A stretch of DNA of 61,812 nucleotides from an uncultured Acidobacteriota bacterium (GCA_937870635.1 CALMZP010000099.1:1-61812); one strand, 5' to 3'. Positions 31,455 through 41,176 are shown, counted from the first letter of the stretch. Numbers and translations: made by a program. The notes: a model not told the origin generated them from the sequence alone.

Positions 31455-34076
31455 TCACTTCAAGCGCGCGGTCCAGTTCGAAACGACGACCGCGTTCGGC
31501 GATTGCAGTTCCGTCATCGTGTTCACCAGAAACCGCTGGCCGTCTGGTGAGACGTCGAAAGCTCTCGCCTGGAGACGTGGGGTGATCGCGAAGAGTGCTT
31601 TTGTCTGGCCGATGGTCACGTCTTCTCCGGTGTGCTCGATGGCGACGGACGTGATCCGGTTGAGCAGGTCGAGATACAGGATCTCGCGGCCATCGTGATT
31701 CCAGCGCGGCAGCATTCCGCCCGTCGCGGAGATCTGCCATCTCTGAGTTGGATCGGAAGACGACATCACAAAGATCTGGAACTGCCCGTTCTGGCTCGAC
31801 TGGAACGCAATGAGCTTCCCGTCAGGCGAATACTCGGGGGCAGCTTCAACGCCGGCTTCCTGCGTGAGCACCTCCGGTGTGCTCTTCGGCTGGATCGGGT
31901 AGCGGAGGATCTTTGCCTGACGGTTCTCGGCGAGAAGGTATTTCCCATCCGGCGAAACGCTTCGCACCAGAGGGTACTGCACCGTCTCGGCGAGCTCCGT
32001 ATCGCCTCCGCCCGACACACGACGGGCCCTGATGGTTCCTTTGGCGTTGCTTGCTACGTCGAAGTAGATCGTCGATCCGTCAGGTGAGAAGGCGGCCGTG
32101 CCCGCCCACGCCTGGTTGAGAGGAAATCGCGTGCGCGTTCCCCGCGCGTGATCGAGAACCCAGATCTCGCGCTGCGGGTCGCCGAGGGAAACTGCGATCT
32201 TGTCGCCCTTCGGCGAAAGCTCGATATCCCAGTACGACGCCGGCTCGGCAACGACGCCGAGATCCTTTCCGCTGCGATCGATCCAGCGCAGTGTCGAAAG
32301 GGCTGCCACGCGGCCGGTGTGGTAGACGAGCAGCCCGGTCTCACTCGCGGAGACGGCACCGCGCCAGATGCCTCCATCGTTGAGCGCATTGTTGGCGATC
32401 ACCGCGGGCTCTCCCTCGAACACTCCCGTCTCCGACATGCGCTGCGCCATGAGGGTCTGATCGCGCGCGAAAAGCAGATACCCGGACGCGTAGATGGCGT
32501 TCGAAGTCGCTTTCAGCAGGAGGCGGGGCTTCCCGCCTTCGGTCGATGCGACATAGATCCCGTTCTCTCCACCGGTGGGAGCCTGATGGTTCGCCGCAAG
32601 ATAGAGGAAGTGTTTCCCGTCCGGCAGAAACCACGGCCAGCGGTGGGTCGAATGCGTGGACGGCTCGAGCACAGTTACCGGAACGGGCTCACCACCGGTC
32701 GAGCGTACGCGGAAGATCGCATTCTGGGTGTCCGCCGTGAAGATGATCGTTCCGTCCCTGCTCCACGAGCCTCCCCGCGCCGCGGGAGCCTGAACGATGG
32801 TGACCGGCGCTCCACCCGACACATCGACGCGCTTCATCGATCCCAGCGCGAAGAACCCGATGTGCCGGCTGTCAGGTGACCAGAAGGGGAACGACCCCCC
32901 TTCGGTGCCACTGACCGGTTTCGCCTCGCCCGTGGCGATCGTCCGGAGCCAGAGCTGCGTCGTCGCCGCGGCGGCCACGGAGTAAACCACCATCGTTCCA
33001 TCCGGAGAGACCACGGCCGCACCCGACTCGTCGCCGACCGCGTTGAACCGGGTTCCTTCGGGTTCGGAGATGTCGAAAACAGCAGTCTGTTCTGCTTTGC
33101 GCCAGGCTTTGGAGTAGAGCCATCCGGTGGCGAGAAGTCCGATCGCGAGCGTGGCAGCCAGCGACCACGCCAGCCGTTCGCGCGATCGCTGCCGCGCGAC
33201 CGTCGGTGCCGCCACTCCGGCCTGCGACCCGACCTCGGAAATCCAGCGCAACTGCTCTGCGACGTCGTGCGCGCTCTGCCAGCGATCGTCGGCCCGTTTG
33301 GCCAGGCACCGGGCGACGACATGTTCGAAGGCGGGCGGCGTGAGCGGCTGGATCGATGCGAGCGGTTTCGGATCCTGCGAGACGATCGCCGCGATCAGCG
33401 ATGTCTTCGTCGTGCCGTCGAATGCGCGCCGGCCGGTGGCCATCTCATACAGGAGCGCGCCGAGGGCGAAGATGTCGGTGCGAGGGTCGGCCTCGAGCCC
33501 TTCGAGCTGTTCCGGAGCCATGTACTGGAACGTCCCCAGGATCATTCCTTCTTTTGTCAGAGGCTTGTGTTGCGTTGCGCCATCGGCGCCGACGTCGATC
33601 GCCGAGTGTTTGGCGAGCCCGAAATCCAGCAGCTTCGCACCCGAGTGGGTCAGCATGATGTTCGCCGGCTTCAGGTCGCGATGCAGAATTCCTGAGCGAT
33701 GCGCGCGGTCGAGCGCCTCGGCGATCTGCGATCCGAAGCGGAACACCTCGCTGAGAGGAAGCGGCCCGCGTGCGATGCGGTCGGCGAGGGTCTCACCCTC
33801 CAGCAGCTCCATCACGAGATAGCTCGTGCCCGAGTCCTCGCCGATGTCGTGCAGCCTGCAGATGTTCGGATGGTCGAGCTGCGAGATCGTCTTCGCCTCG
33901 CGCTCGAACCGGATTCGAAACTGCGCGTTGTCCGCGAACTCGGCCGGGAGCACCTTGATGGCGACGGTGCGATCGAGCCGCGTGTCACGAGCCCGAAAGA
34001 CTTCGCCCATGCCTCCGGCGCCTATGCGCGCAAGGATTTCGTACGGGCCAAGCCTGCTGCCTGTGGAGACGTCCAT
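31455..34076 (-). CDS. Ser/Thr protein kinase with C-terminal TolB/PD40-type beta propeller
   Basis: The 873-residue protein starts at ATG 34076. Kinase domain about 8-275: Gly loop GAGGMGEV at 19-26, Lys41, HRDLKPANI with Asp134, DFG at 151-153. A transmembrane helix (about 308-328) follows, then a propeller of repeated SPDG/WSPDS/SRDG blades (for example VVSPDGTMVVY, FWSPDSRHIGFF, WNHDGREILYLD). Kinases with such PD40/TolB-like extracytoplasmic propellers are a hallmark expansion in Acidobacteria (family knowledge). The propeller probably senses an extracellular ligand or partner. Confidence 0.95.
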   Translation of the reverse strand: MDVSTGSRLGPYEILARIGAGGMGEVFRARDTRLDRTVAIKVLPAEFADNAQFRIRFEREAKTISQLDHPNICRLHDIGEDSGTSYLVMELLEGETLADRIARGPLPLSEVFRFGSQIAEALDRAHRSGILHRDLKPANIMLTHSGAKLLDFGLAKHSAIDVGADGATQHKPLTKEGMILGTFQYMAPEQLEGLEADPRTDIFALGALLYEMATGRRAFDGTTKTSLIAAIVSQDPKPLASIQPLTPPAFEHVVARCLAKRADDRWQSAHDVAEQLRWISEVGSQAGVAAPTVARQRSRERLAWSLAATLAIGLLATGWLYSKAWRKAEQTAVFDISEPEGTRFNAVGDESGAAVVSPDGTMVVYSVAAAATTQLWLRTIATGEAKPVSGTEGGSFPFWSPDSRHIGFFALGSMKRVDVSGGAPVTIVQAPAARGGSWSRDGTIIFTADTQNAIFRVRSTGGEPVPVTVLEPSTHSTHRWPWFLPDGKHFLYLAANHQAPTGGENGIYVASTEGGKPRLLLKATSNAIYASGYLLFARDQTLMAQRMSETGVFEGEPAVIANNALNDGGIWRGAVSASETGLLVYHTGRVAALSTLRWIDRSGKDLGVVAEPASYWDIELSPKGDKIAVSLGDPQREIWVLDHARGTRTRFPLNQAWAGTAAFSPDGSTIYFDVASNAKGTIRARRVSGGGDTELAETVQYPLVRSVSPDGKYLLAENRQAKILRYPIQPKSTPEVLTQEAGVEAAPEYSPDGKLIAFQSSQNGQFQIFVMSSSDPTQRWQISATGGMLPRWNHDGREILYLDLLNRITSVAIEHTGEDVTIGQTKALFAITPRLQARAFDVSPDGQRFLVNTMTELQSPNAVVVSNWTARLK

Positions 34077-34121
34077 CAAATGGTGTGCGCGCGGATTATC
34101 TCATTTACCATGCGCGGGACC

Positions 34122-35318
34122 ATGACAGAACGTGTCGCGCGCATACGCGCCCTGACTTTGCTCGCCGCCGTCGAGCTTCTGGCCATGGGGCTCTGGTTCG
34201 GCGTTTCTGCCGTTGCGCCGCAGATCGTCGCGGAGTGGAGGCTCGACAATCGCGCTGCCTCGTGGCTCACCCTCGCCGTGCAGCTCGGCTTCGTCGCCGG
34301 AACGCTGGTGAGCGCGACGCTCAATCTTCCCGACATCATCCGCCCCCGCCACCTCGTCGCACTCTGCGCCATCCTCGGGGCAGGGGCGAACGCGCTGCTC
34401 GCGTGGGGCGTGTCGTCGCTCGCGCCTGCGCTCATCCTCAGGTTTCTGACCGGTCTGTTCCTCGCGGGCGTTTATCCGCCGGGGATGAAGCTCATCGCGA
34501 CCTGGTACAAGTCGGGACGCGGGTTCGCGCTGGGCGTGCTCGTCGGCGCGCTCACGCTGGGCAAGGCATCTCCCTACCTGGTCAACGCGTTCGGATCGGC
34601 GAACTGGCGCGTCAACGTCGCGATCGCCTCGGTTCTGGCCACGGTCGCGGCCATTCTCGTCGAGCGGTTCGTGCGGGAGGGACCGCACGCGCTCCCGAAT
34701 CAGCCGTTCGACATCACGCAGGTGACGAAAGTCTTTTCGAATCGCGGCGTGCGGCTCGCAAACTACGGTTACTTCGGTCATATGTGGGAGCTCTATGCCA
34801 TGTGGGCGTGGGCGCCGGTGATGATTCGCGCCAGCCTCGTTGCCAGCGGCGATTCGCCGGTGCTGGCCGAAGTAGCATCGTTCGTCGTGATCGGAAGCGG
34901 CGCGATCGGGTGCGTGGCCGCGGGCCTGCTCGCCGACCGCATCGGCCGCGCGGAGATCGCATCCGCGGCGATGGCCATCAGCGGCGCATGCTGCGTCGTG
35001 ACCGGCTTCTTCTTCGGCGGCAGCGCCTGGGCTCTGCTCCTGATCGCCGCGATCTGGGGTGCCTCGGTCGTCGCCGATTCGGCGCAGTTCTCCGCGTGTG
35101 TGACGGAGCTCGGCGATCCGCGCTACATGGGAACCGCGCTGACGCTCCAGACGTGCATCGGTTTCCTGATCACCACCGTCTCAATCGGCATCATGCCCCG
35201 CGCCGTCGAGCTCCTCGGCTGGCGCTTCGCATTCTCGATCCTCGCTGCCGGACCGATCCTCGGCATCATCGCGATGCTGAGATTGCGGGCGACGACAGCG
35301 AAACAGACGATCCGCTGA
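34122..35318 (+). CDS. MFS transporter
   Basis: Starting at the ATG at 34122 (another in frame at 34110), the 398-residue product has about 12 hydrophobic segments with the MFS loop elements between TM2 and TM3 and between TM8 and TM9 (GLLADRIGRAEIAS). It begins with TLLAAVELLAMGLWFGVSAV and contains LTGLFLAGVYPPGMKLI. MFS carriers use the proton or other gradients to move small molecules; substrate unknown. It is divergent from the kinase-propeller gene with 45 bases between starts, and its end overlaps the next minus-strand gene by 53 bases. Confidence 0.88.
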   Translation: MTERVARIRALTLLAAVELLAMGLWFGVSAVAPQIVAEWRLDNRAASWLTLAVQLGFVAGTLVSATLNLPDIIRPRHLVALCAILGAGANALLAWGVSSLAPALILRFLTGLFLAGVYPPGMKLIATWYKSGRGFALGVLVGALTLGKASPYLVNAFGSANWRVNVAIASVLATVAAILVERFVREGPHALPNQPFDITQVTKVFSNRGVRLANYGYFGHMWELYAMWAWAPVMIRASLVASGDSPVLAEVASFVVIGSGAIGCVAAGLLADRIGRAEIASAAMAISGACCVVTGFFFGGSAWALLLIAAIWGASVVADSAQFSACVTELGDPRYMGTALTLQTCIGFLITTVSIGIMPRAVELLGWRFAFSILAAGPILGIIAMLRLRATTAKQTIR

Positions 35319-35793
35319 AGACCAGTTCCGTCCCGGGATGGTCGAGAAACTCGACCGTATCGAGCGCGACGAAGCGCCGCCCGCCGAACCGTTCCTGCAG
35401 GGGAGCGGACAGAGAAGCCGGCACCGTGCCGTGGACCTCATCCTTTTCGAACAGATCCTCCTGCAGCGGCGGCATCTCGTCGAGTCCCCATGCGCCGGGA
35501 TCGGGATTCGCGACGATGACCGTGTATTCGGCGCTCTCGCCATCCACGCTGTAGCGAAGGCGCGCCAGGCCATCGCGCCAGGCGAGCTCGTACGATCCAT
35601 GGCCGGCGTGTGGCTCATCGACCACCTCGTCGACGAATCCCCAGAACCGATCGGCCCGCCTGCGGGCAACGACGATCGTCCGATGCCTCGACTGTCCCTC
35701 GGGCGCGAGCACCAGCACGAGCCGTTCGACGCCGTCCTCCCCGCGAGGAAGAATCGTCAGTGAGATCTCGCCGCGCTCCAGCCCCCTGATCAT
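35266..35793 (-). CDS. Hypothetical protein, beta-rich (175 aa)
   Basis: I take the ATG at 35793 (MIRGLERGEISLTILPRGED) because the codons upstream of it include a 7-base repeat array. The protein is predicted soluble and beta-rich, with VERLVLVLAPEG, a YELAWRDGLARLRYSVDGE segment and a C-terminal RRFVALDTVEFLDHPGTEL. No signal peptide and no family recognised. Its last 53 bases overlap the 3' end of the MFS gene on the opposite strand, which is unusual for this genome. Confidence 0.6.
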   Translation of the reverse strand: MIRGLERGEISLTILPRGEDGVERLVLVLAPEGQSRHRTIVVARRRADRFWGFVDEVVDEPHAGHGSYELAWRDGLARLRYSVDGESAEYTVIVANPDPGAWGLDEMPPLQEDLFEKDEVHGTVPASLSAPLQERFGGRRFVALDTVEFLDHPGTELVFSGSSVSLSSPAISASR

Positions 35794-35831
35794 GAATCGG
35801 GTTGTTGCATGTACCGCGCCGCCGCTGAAGA

Positions 35832-35911
35832 TCGAATGAAGAATTTCGAGGGAAGAATGAAAAATGAAGAATTTCAAACTTCTTCATTCGAAATTCGAAC
35901 TTCTTCATTCA
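35832..35911. repeat. 7-base-period array of GAAGAAT/AATGAAG words, inverted
   Basis: The left half repeats AATGAAG, AATTTCG, GGGAAG, AATGAAA words with period 7; the right half repeats CTTCTTCATTC-type words, its reverse complement. It fills the spacer between two minus-strand genes and is AT-rich against a GC-rich background. Confidence 0.8.
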
Positions 35912-35950
35912 ACCCCGGCGCGGGCAGGATGGCGTTACGCGACGGTATGA

Positions 35951-36499
35951 CTACATGAACGTCAACACGTAAATCTCCACCACCGTCGCCAGGATGAATC
36001 CTGTCAGCAGGGCCACGTACGCGTAACGCAGGAAGCGGTACTTCTTGCGGTGGAGGTAGACGCCGAGGGAGTAGAGGTCGCGGACGGCGGCCTCGTAGAC
36101 GGATTGGTCGCTCGTGATGATCTGCTCGACCGCGTGCATGAACTCGTCCTCGGTCATGTCGGCGAAGTGGCCGAAGAAGAGAAGATTGCGGCGGCCCTTG
36201 CGCTTTGCGAAGGACGGCAGCACGGCGACGACGGCCAGCACGAGTGAGACGAGACAGGAGAAGGCGAGGGTCAGCAGCGCCGAGCGAAGTTGCGGATCCC
36301 CCGAACGGCTGAGCGCGATGGTGAGGACGATCGAAGAGACGGTGATGAGGATGCTGGCCTTCGTGTCGGCCATGGTGCTGAGCTGGACGTGGTGCTGCTG
36401 GGCGGTGCGCAGGAGCGTATCGACCGTTTGGCGACCACGGACGTCCTTGAAATGGCGCGGTTTGGCTTCCACGTGAAGAAGGGTCTCTTCGCCGATCAC
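35951..36499 (-). CDS. PycTM / DUF5706 membrane protein (Pycsar-effector-like)
   Basis: The 182-residue protein has the DUF5706 pattern: a helical start, then MADTKASILITVSSIVLTIA (Asp45, Lys47 leading into TM1), TM2 (about 72-95), a loop with NLLFFGHFADMTEDEF, RDLYSLGVYLHRKKYRFLRY, and a final TM. In Pycsar anti-phage systems such effectors disrupt the membrane when a pyrimidine cyclase makes cCMP or cUMP (known). No cyclase is encoded nearby, so this may be an orphan effector or a relative with another role. Confidence 0.8.
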   Translation of the reverse strand: MIGEETLLHVEAKPRHFKDVRGRQTVDTLLRTAQQHHVQLSTMADTKASILITVSSIVLTIALSRSGDPQLRSALLTLAFSCLVSLVLAVVAVLPSFAKRKGRRNLLFFGHFADMTEDEFMHAVEQIITSDQSVYEAAVRDLYSLGVYLHRKKYRFLRYAYVALLTGFILATVVEIYVLTFM

Positions 36500-36532
36500 C
36501 TTTTGATTTTACGTCGAATTAACATAGCGGCC

Positions 36533-38764
36533 ATGAGACTGCTGATGGCCACCTTGCTTCTGCTGGTCACACTTCCGGTAGCCGCTGCGGAGAATTTCGT
36601 TCCCATCTCGGTCTGGTACGGCGGAGGGAAGGCGCGGGCGCCGATGCTCGAGCGCGATCCACGCGCGAAACAGGAGCGGTGGCGCTCTGACCTCAAGCAG
36701 ATCAAGTCCCTCGGATTCAACACGATCCGGGCCTGGATCGACTGGGCCAGTGCCGAGCCGAAGGAAGGGGAGTTCAACTTCGACACACTCGACGTCCTGG
36801 CGGATCTGGCGCGGGAAGAGGGACTGCGCATGATGGTGCAGGTCTACTCCGAGACCGCGCCGGACTGGGTGGGGGAGAAGTTTCCCGACTCGCACTTCGT
36901 GTCGATCAGCGGCGACGTGATGCCGAACGAAGCATCGCCCGGCTACTGCATCGATCACGGCGGCGTGCGCGGGAACATCCTCGGTTTCTACGACGCCCTG
37001 GCGAAGAAGATGAAGACCAAGCCGGCGTTCTTCGGCTGGGATCTGTGGAGCGAGCCGCTGATCATCAGCTGGGGCTACGCGTATTACCTCTCGTCGCCGG
37101 AGTTCTGCTTCTGCCCGTATACACAGGCGCGCTTCCGCGACTGGCTGAAGAAGAAGTACGTGACGCTCGATGCGTTGAACGTGGCGTGGTACCGCCGCTT
37201 CGAATCGTGGGAACAGGTCAGGCCGAACCGTCTCAGCACGATCCTGTCGTATACGGACTTCATCGACTGGCGCATGTTCATCCTCGACAAGCTGCAGGAG
37301 GATCTCGCGGCGCGCTACCGGACGGTGAAGGCGGTACTGCCGGATCATGTGGCCACGAGTCACGCCGGCGCGCCGTCGCTCTTCACGTCGCCCCTCAACC
37401 CTTACGGATCGCCCGATGACTGGATGATGGCCGACGTCGTCGACTACTACGGCACGTCGTTCTATCCGAAGCATTCGTTCCCCGTTGGACGGGATTCCGC
37501 GTGGCGAGGTGCCCTCCTCGATTTCGCGCGTTCATCGCACGGGGACCGCGGCTTCTACATCGGTGAGCTGCAGTCCGGCTTCGGGACGATCGCACTGCGC
37601 ATCAGCTCCACCGTGACGCCGGCGGACGTGCGCATGTGGATGTGGAGCTCTCTCGCGCGCGGCGCGAAAGGGGTCAACGTATATGCGTGGTACCCGATGA
37701 GCTCCGGATACGAATCCGGGGGCTACGGTCTGATCAATCTCGACGGCACGATTACCGAACGTGCGCGGTGGGCGGGCAATGTGGGGAAAGTCGTCGACGC
37801 GAACCAGCAGCTCTTCCTGAACGCGAAACCGGTGAAGGCGGAGGTGGCGATCGTCTACAACCCGCTGTCGTACATGGTCGGCGGGCGGCGTCCGCCGTAC
37901 TCGATGGGCGCGCAGGGGGAGTCGGCAGTCATCGAGCGCAACTCGATGCTCGGCACCTACCGGGCGCTTTTTCCCTCGTCGGTGCCGGTCGACTTCCTCC
38001 ACATCAATGATCTCGCCGCTGGAAAGGCCAATCACTACAAGCTGATCTACGTGCCCTATCCATTGATGATCGACGCGCCTGCGGGACGCGCGATGCGCGA
38101 GTACGTTCGTCAGGGCGGATCGCTTGTGAGCGAGGCACGGCTGGCCTGGAACGACGATCGAGGCCGAGCCACCGAGGTCATTCCCGGCTTCGGACTCCAC
38201 GAGGTCTGCAACTGCCGCGAGACGGCGATCCAGCAGTCGCCGACCGGGAAGACGGAGATGAGCATGGCCGCCGACTTCGCGGGGCTGAAGCGAGGGGAAA
38301 CGCTGCGCGGCTCGCTGTACCTGGAGACCCTCGAACCTCTCTCGCCGGCAGCAACGGTGGTCGCGCGTTTTGGCGATGGATCGCCGGCGATCGTCAGCTC
38401 GACCTTCGGGAAAGGCAAGATGCTCACGATCGGCACCTTCCTCGGCACCGCCTTCGAAGCCGACCGCGACGAGATTCTCGGGCGCTTTCTCCGGGGACTG
38501 GTGGACTGGGCAGGCGTGAAGAACCCGGTCGAGGCGGGCGACCCCGATATCGAGATCCGGATGCTGCAGAGCGGCAACGAGCGGCTGGTGTTCGTCTTCA
38601 ATCACGCGGAGGCGCCAAAGACGGCAAAGTTCGCGCTGGCACTTACCGGTCGCGTGCGCGATGTGGAGACGGGGGCCGCCGTGGACGCGATTTCTGAAGG
38701 GGGGCGACTGCGGATTTCGCGGGAGATGCCGGGCAATGGGGTGGCCGTGTTCGCGGTGAAGTAG
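36533..38764 (+). CDS. Secreted glycoside hydrolase, GH42-like beta-galactosidase
   Basis: Start at the ATG at 36533, giving a signal peptide (MRLLMATLLLLVTLPVAAA) and a 743-residue protein. The barrel contains FNTIRAWIDWASAEP (start of the catalytic domain), acid/base Glu174 in DLWSEP and probable nucleophile Glu345 in YIGELQSG, consistent with clan GH-A and with GH42. It is followed by a trimerisation-like flavodoxin-type domain (KLIYVPYPLMID...YVRQGGSLVSEARLAW) and a small C-terminal beta domain. It likely cleaves galactose- or arabinose-containing oligosaccharides outside the cytoplasm. Confidence 0.85.
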   Translation: MRLLMATLLLLVTLPVAAAENFVPISVWYGGGKARAPMLERDPRAKQERWRSDLKQIKSLGFNTIRAWIDWASAEPKEGEFNFDTLDVLADLAREEGLRMMVQVYSETAPDWVGEKFPDSHFVSISGDVMPNEASPGYCIDHGGVRGNILGFYDALAKKMKTKPAFFGWDLWSEPLIISWGYAYYLSSPEFCFCPYTQARFRDWLKKKYVTLDALNVAWYRRFESWEQVRPNRLSTILSYTDFIDWRMFILDKLQEDLAARYRTVKAVLPDHVATSHAGAPSLFTSPLNPYGSPDDWMMADVVDYYGTSFYPKHSFPVGRDSAWRGALLDFARSSHGDRGFYIGELQSGFGTIALRISSTVTPADVRMWMWSSLARGAKGVNVYAWYPMSSGYESGGYGLINLDGTITERARWAGNVGKVVDANQQLFLNAKPVKAEVAIVYNPLSYMVGGRRPPYSMGAQGESAVIERNSMLGTYRALFPSSVPVDFLHINDLAAGKANHYKLIYVPYPLMIDAPAGRAMREYVRQGGSLVSEARLAWNDDRGRATEVIPGFGLHEVCNCRETAIQQSPTGKTEMSMAADFAGLKRGETLRGSLYLETLEPLSPAATVVARFGDGSPAIVSSTFGKGKMLTIGTFLGTAFEADRDEILGRFLRGLVDWAGVKNPVEAGDPDIEIRMLQSGNERLVFVFNHAEAPKTAKFALALTGRVRDVETGAAVDAISEGGRLRISREMPGNGVAVFAVK

Positions 38765-38930
38765 TGGAGCGCGGGCGACCTCGCCCGCGGCGTGTGGGGG
38801 GGGGGCGGGCGCGGGTGACGGAAATGTTGAATGTTGAGTGTTGAATGTTAAAAGGCTTTCAACATTGAACATTGAACATTGAACATTGAACATTCAACAT
38901 TGAACATTCAACATTGAACATTCAACATGC
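38763..38930. repeat. GGGCGACCTCGCCCGC hairpin plus 7-base AATGTTG/AACATTS inverted arrays
   Basis: At 38763-38795 lies a short hairpin from the GTGGAGCGCGGGCGACCTCG family. 38822-38929 carries four AATGTTG-like units left and about ten AACATTG/AACATTC units right, period 7, reverse complements. The spacer to 38990 holds no gene. Confidence 0.85.
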
Positions 38931-38990
38931 CGGTTCGTCCCTCGAGGCTCACGCGTCTGTACCAATCGGTAGAGGCGTAAACTCTTCCCC

Positions 38991-40445
38991 ATGCTCCCCA
39001 TCCTGGCCGGGCTGGCCGCCATCCTGACGGCGGCGCTCGCGTTCGCCGTTGCCAAACGGCATGCGCGGAAGCTGCACCATTCACGGCGGATCCGCATCGA
39101 CCGGTTCAAGCTGAAGCGGCGGCACGCGGACATCGAGCTGGAGGTATTTGGTTCGCGCGAGGTCGTGCACGCCGTGCAGGCTTACGCGAAGGAGCATCAC
39201 GTCTCCACGGAAGAAGCGACGCGCCAGGCGAAGACTTACCTGCGCGAGATCGTCCCGAAGTTCAACCTGCTCGCGTACTACCGGATCGGCGCGCCGGCGG
39301 CACGGGCGATCATGAACTTCTTCTACCGGGTCGTGGTGGAGCGCAAGCCGATCCGCGACTTCAATGCGCGCGCATCGAAGGGGACCGCGGTGGTGTATGT
39401 GATCAACCACCGATCGAATGCCGACTACGTTCTCGTCGCGCACATGCTGTTCAAATTCATCTCGCTGTCGTACGCGGTCGGGGAGTGGGCGAGGGTGTGG
39501 CCGCTGAACCATCTCTTCAAATGGTTCGGCGCCTACTTCATCAGGCGCCGCTATCGGGAGCCGCTGTACCACGCCATCCTGTCGAAGTTCGTGCAGACGA
39601 TCACCAGCCACGGCGTGACGCAGGGAATCTTCATCGAAGGAGGGCTTACGCGGGACGGTGCGTTCCAGAAACCGAAGCTGGGAATGCTCGACTACATCGT
39701 CAGCGCGAAGCAGAACCCCGACTTCACGGCGCCGCTTTACATCATTCCGACGGCGATCAACTTCGATCGGGTCCTCGAGGATCGCCACCTCAGCGAAGAG
39801 CTGGTGGGGAAGGAGGAGCGGTCGACGCGGATGGAGAAGCTGCGCACCACATCCGGTTACCTGTTCAAGAATTTCTTCCGGAGCGTCTTCCGCCGCTTCA
39901 AGAGGTACGGATACGCGATCGTGACGTTCGGCACGCCGGTGTCGGTGGACGATTTCGCCCGCGGGCACCCGGCGCTCCTCGCAGAGACGTTCGAGGAGCG
40001 GAAGCCGGAAATGCAGCGCCTGGCCGAGACAGTCATGGACGAGATCTCCGCCGCGCTCCCGATCACGCCGGTGACGCTCGTGGCGCGCATCTTTGCCGAC
40101 CATGCCGGTCGTACCGAGATCTCGGAGCAGGAAATCGTTGCGGCGATCGATGCTTACCGGTCGAAATGGGCGCACCGCGTCTGGCTCATGCGCGAGCGCA
40201 GCGCCTCGGACATCTGGCGCGCGGCCCGAGACATCCTCGTCCTCCGCCATCACATCGAGGTGGTCGTCGGCGGATGGCGATGGAGCCCCGGCGAGATACC
40301 GCTCCGCAGTTACTATGCGAACTCACTACTGACCTTCGAAGAGGTCAAATCGCGGGGATGGCCCGAACGAAAGCGTGAATCGCATCTGATTGACAGTTCT
40401 CATCACGCTCCTTTGACGCCGGGACGGGTACAACCGGAGGCGTGA
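38991..40445 (+). CDS. Glycerol-3-phosphate acyltransferase-like protein (PlsB/GPAT family)
   Basis: The 484-residue product begins with one hydrophobic segment (about 3-20) and has the acyltransferase block NHRSNADY with His140 and Asp145, a second block (GAYFIRRRY), and the IFIEGGLTRDG block, the order known in PlsB/GPAT enzymes that put the first acyl chain on glycerol-3-phosphate. It is shorter than E. coli PlsB (~800 residues). Its GTGA overlap with a double PilZ gene suggests c-di-GMP input into lipid synthesis or simply joint expression (inference). Confidence 0.88.
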   Translation: MLPILAGLAAILTAALAFAVAKRHARKLHHSRRIRIDRFKLKRRHADIELEVFGSREVVHAVQAYAKEHHVSTEEATRQAKTYLREIVPKFNLLAYYRIGAPAARAIMNFFYRVVVERKPIRDFNARASKGTAVVYVINHRSNADYVLVAHMLFKFISLSYAVGEWARVWPLNHLFKWFGAYFIRRRYREPLYHAILSKFVQTITSHGVTQGIFIEGGLTRDGAFQKPKLGMLDYIVSAKQNPDFTAPLYIIPTAINFDRVLEDRHLSEELVGKEERSTRMEKLRTTSGYLFKNFFRSVFRRFKRYGYAIVTFGTPVSVDDFARGHPALLAETFEERKPEMQRLAETVMDEISAALPITPVTLVARIFADHAGRTEISEQEIVAAIDAYRSKWAHRVWLMRERSASDIWRAARDILVLRHHIEVVVGGWRWSPGEIPLRSYYANSLLTFEEVKSRGWPERKRESHLIDSSHHAPLTPGRVQPEA

Positions 40446-41176
40446 AACGACCCGACCTCCGCACCGTTGCCCGCTATTTCCTCTCTCCTCCTCTTGCCGG
40501 CTTCGCCAACGGCCGTGCCGTGCGCATCGTCGACCTCTCCATCAAGGGCGCGCGCATCGAGCTCGTGGAGCAGTTCACGCCCGGCGAATCGGTCTTCCTC
40601 GTGATCGTCTCGAATCGCGGGGAGATCACCGTCCCCGGTACCATTCTCTGGTGTGAGATCGATACCCTGCTGATGGAGAACATTCACGATCGCTATCTGG
40701 CAGGCGTCGCCTTTGCGCATGCCAGCACGACGGTCGATGCACTTCTCGATGAGCTCTGCGGACACGATTGTGCCTATCGCATCGAAGACTTCCGCGATCA
40801 CGATCGCTATCGCGTGACCGCGCCGCTCACCGGAAGCCTCGGTGAGATCGCTCCCGTATCCATCCTCGATATCTCCATTCGTGGGGCGCGGATCGCCAGC
40901 GAAGGGAAGATCCCGACCGGCGCAGGAGGTCAGCTCCGGTTCCAGGTCGACGACGAGAGCGGTCCGACCGATGTCTACGCGAAGGTCATGTGGAGCACAC
41001 CCTCGATCTCCGGCGGCGAACAGGCCGGCCTGCTGGTCAGCGGCGAGGACGAGGCCATGCGCCGCGCCATCCATCGCCTCTGCGTTCGAGGAGAGGCAAG
41101 GATCGACCTCGACTCGCTGCGCCGAAAATTCGATTCGATGCGCACGCACTCCGAGCGGCAGCACGTCGCCGGCTGA
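40442..41176 (+). CDS. Tandem PilZ-domain protein
   Basis: The 244-residue protein starts at a GTG overlapping the acyltransferase stop (GTGA). It holds two PilZ-like modules: residues about 5-110 with VRIVDLSIKGARIELVE, and about 115-220 with HDRYRVTAPLT and ILDISIRGARIASEG. Each has the D/NxSxxG-like loop (DLSIKG, DISIRG); the arginine cluster of the first is weaker (KRPDLRTVARYF). It is probably a c-di-GMP receptor tied to the upstream enzyme. Confidence 0.8.
   Translation: MKRPDLRTVARYFLSPPLAGFANGRAVRIVDLSIKGARIELVEQFTPGESVFLVIVSNRGEITVPGTILWCEIDTLLMENIHDRYLAGVAFAHASTTVDALLDELCGHDCAYRIEDFRDHDRYRVTAPLTGSLGEIAPVSILDISIRGARIASEGKIPTGAGGQLRFQVDDESGPTDVYAKVMWSTPSISGGEQAGLLVSGEDEAMRRAIHRLCVRGEARIDLDSLRRKFDSMRTHSERQHVAG

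Noticed and set aside
35951-36499. A complete Pycsar defence system.
   Set aside because: Only the effector-like protein is visible; no cyclase gene lies next to it.
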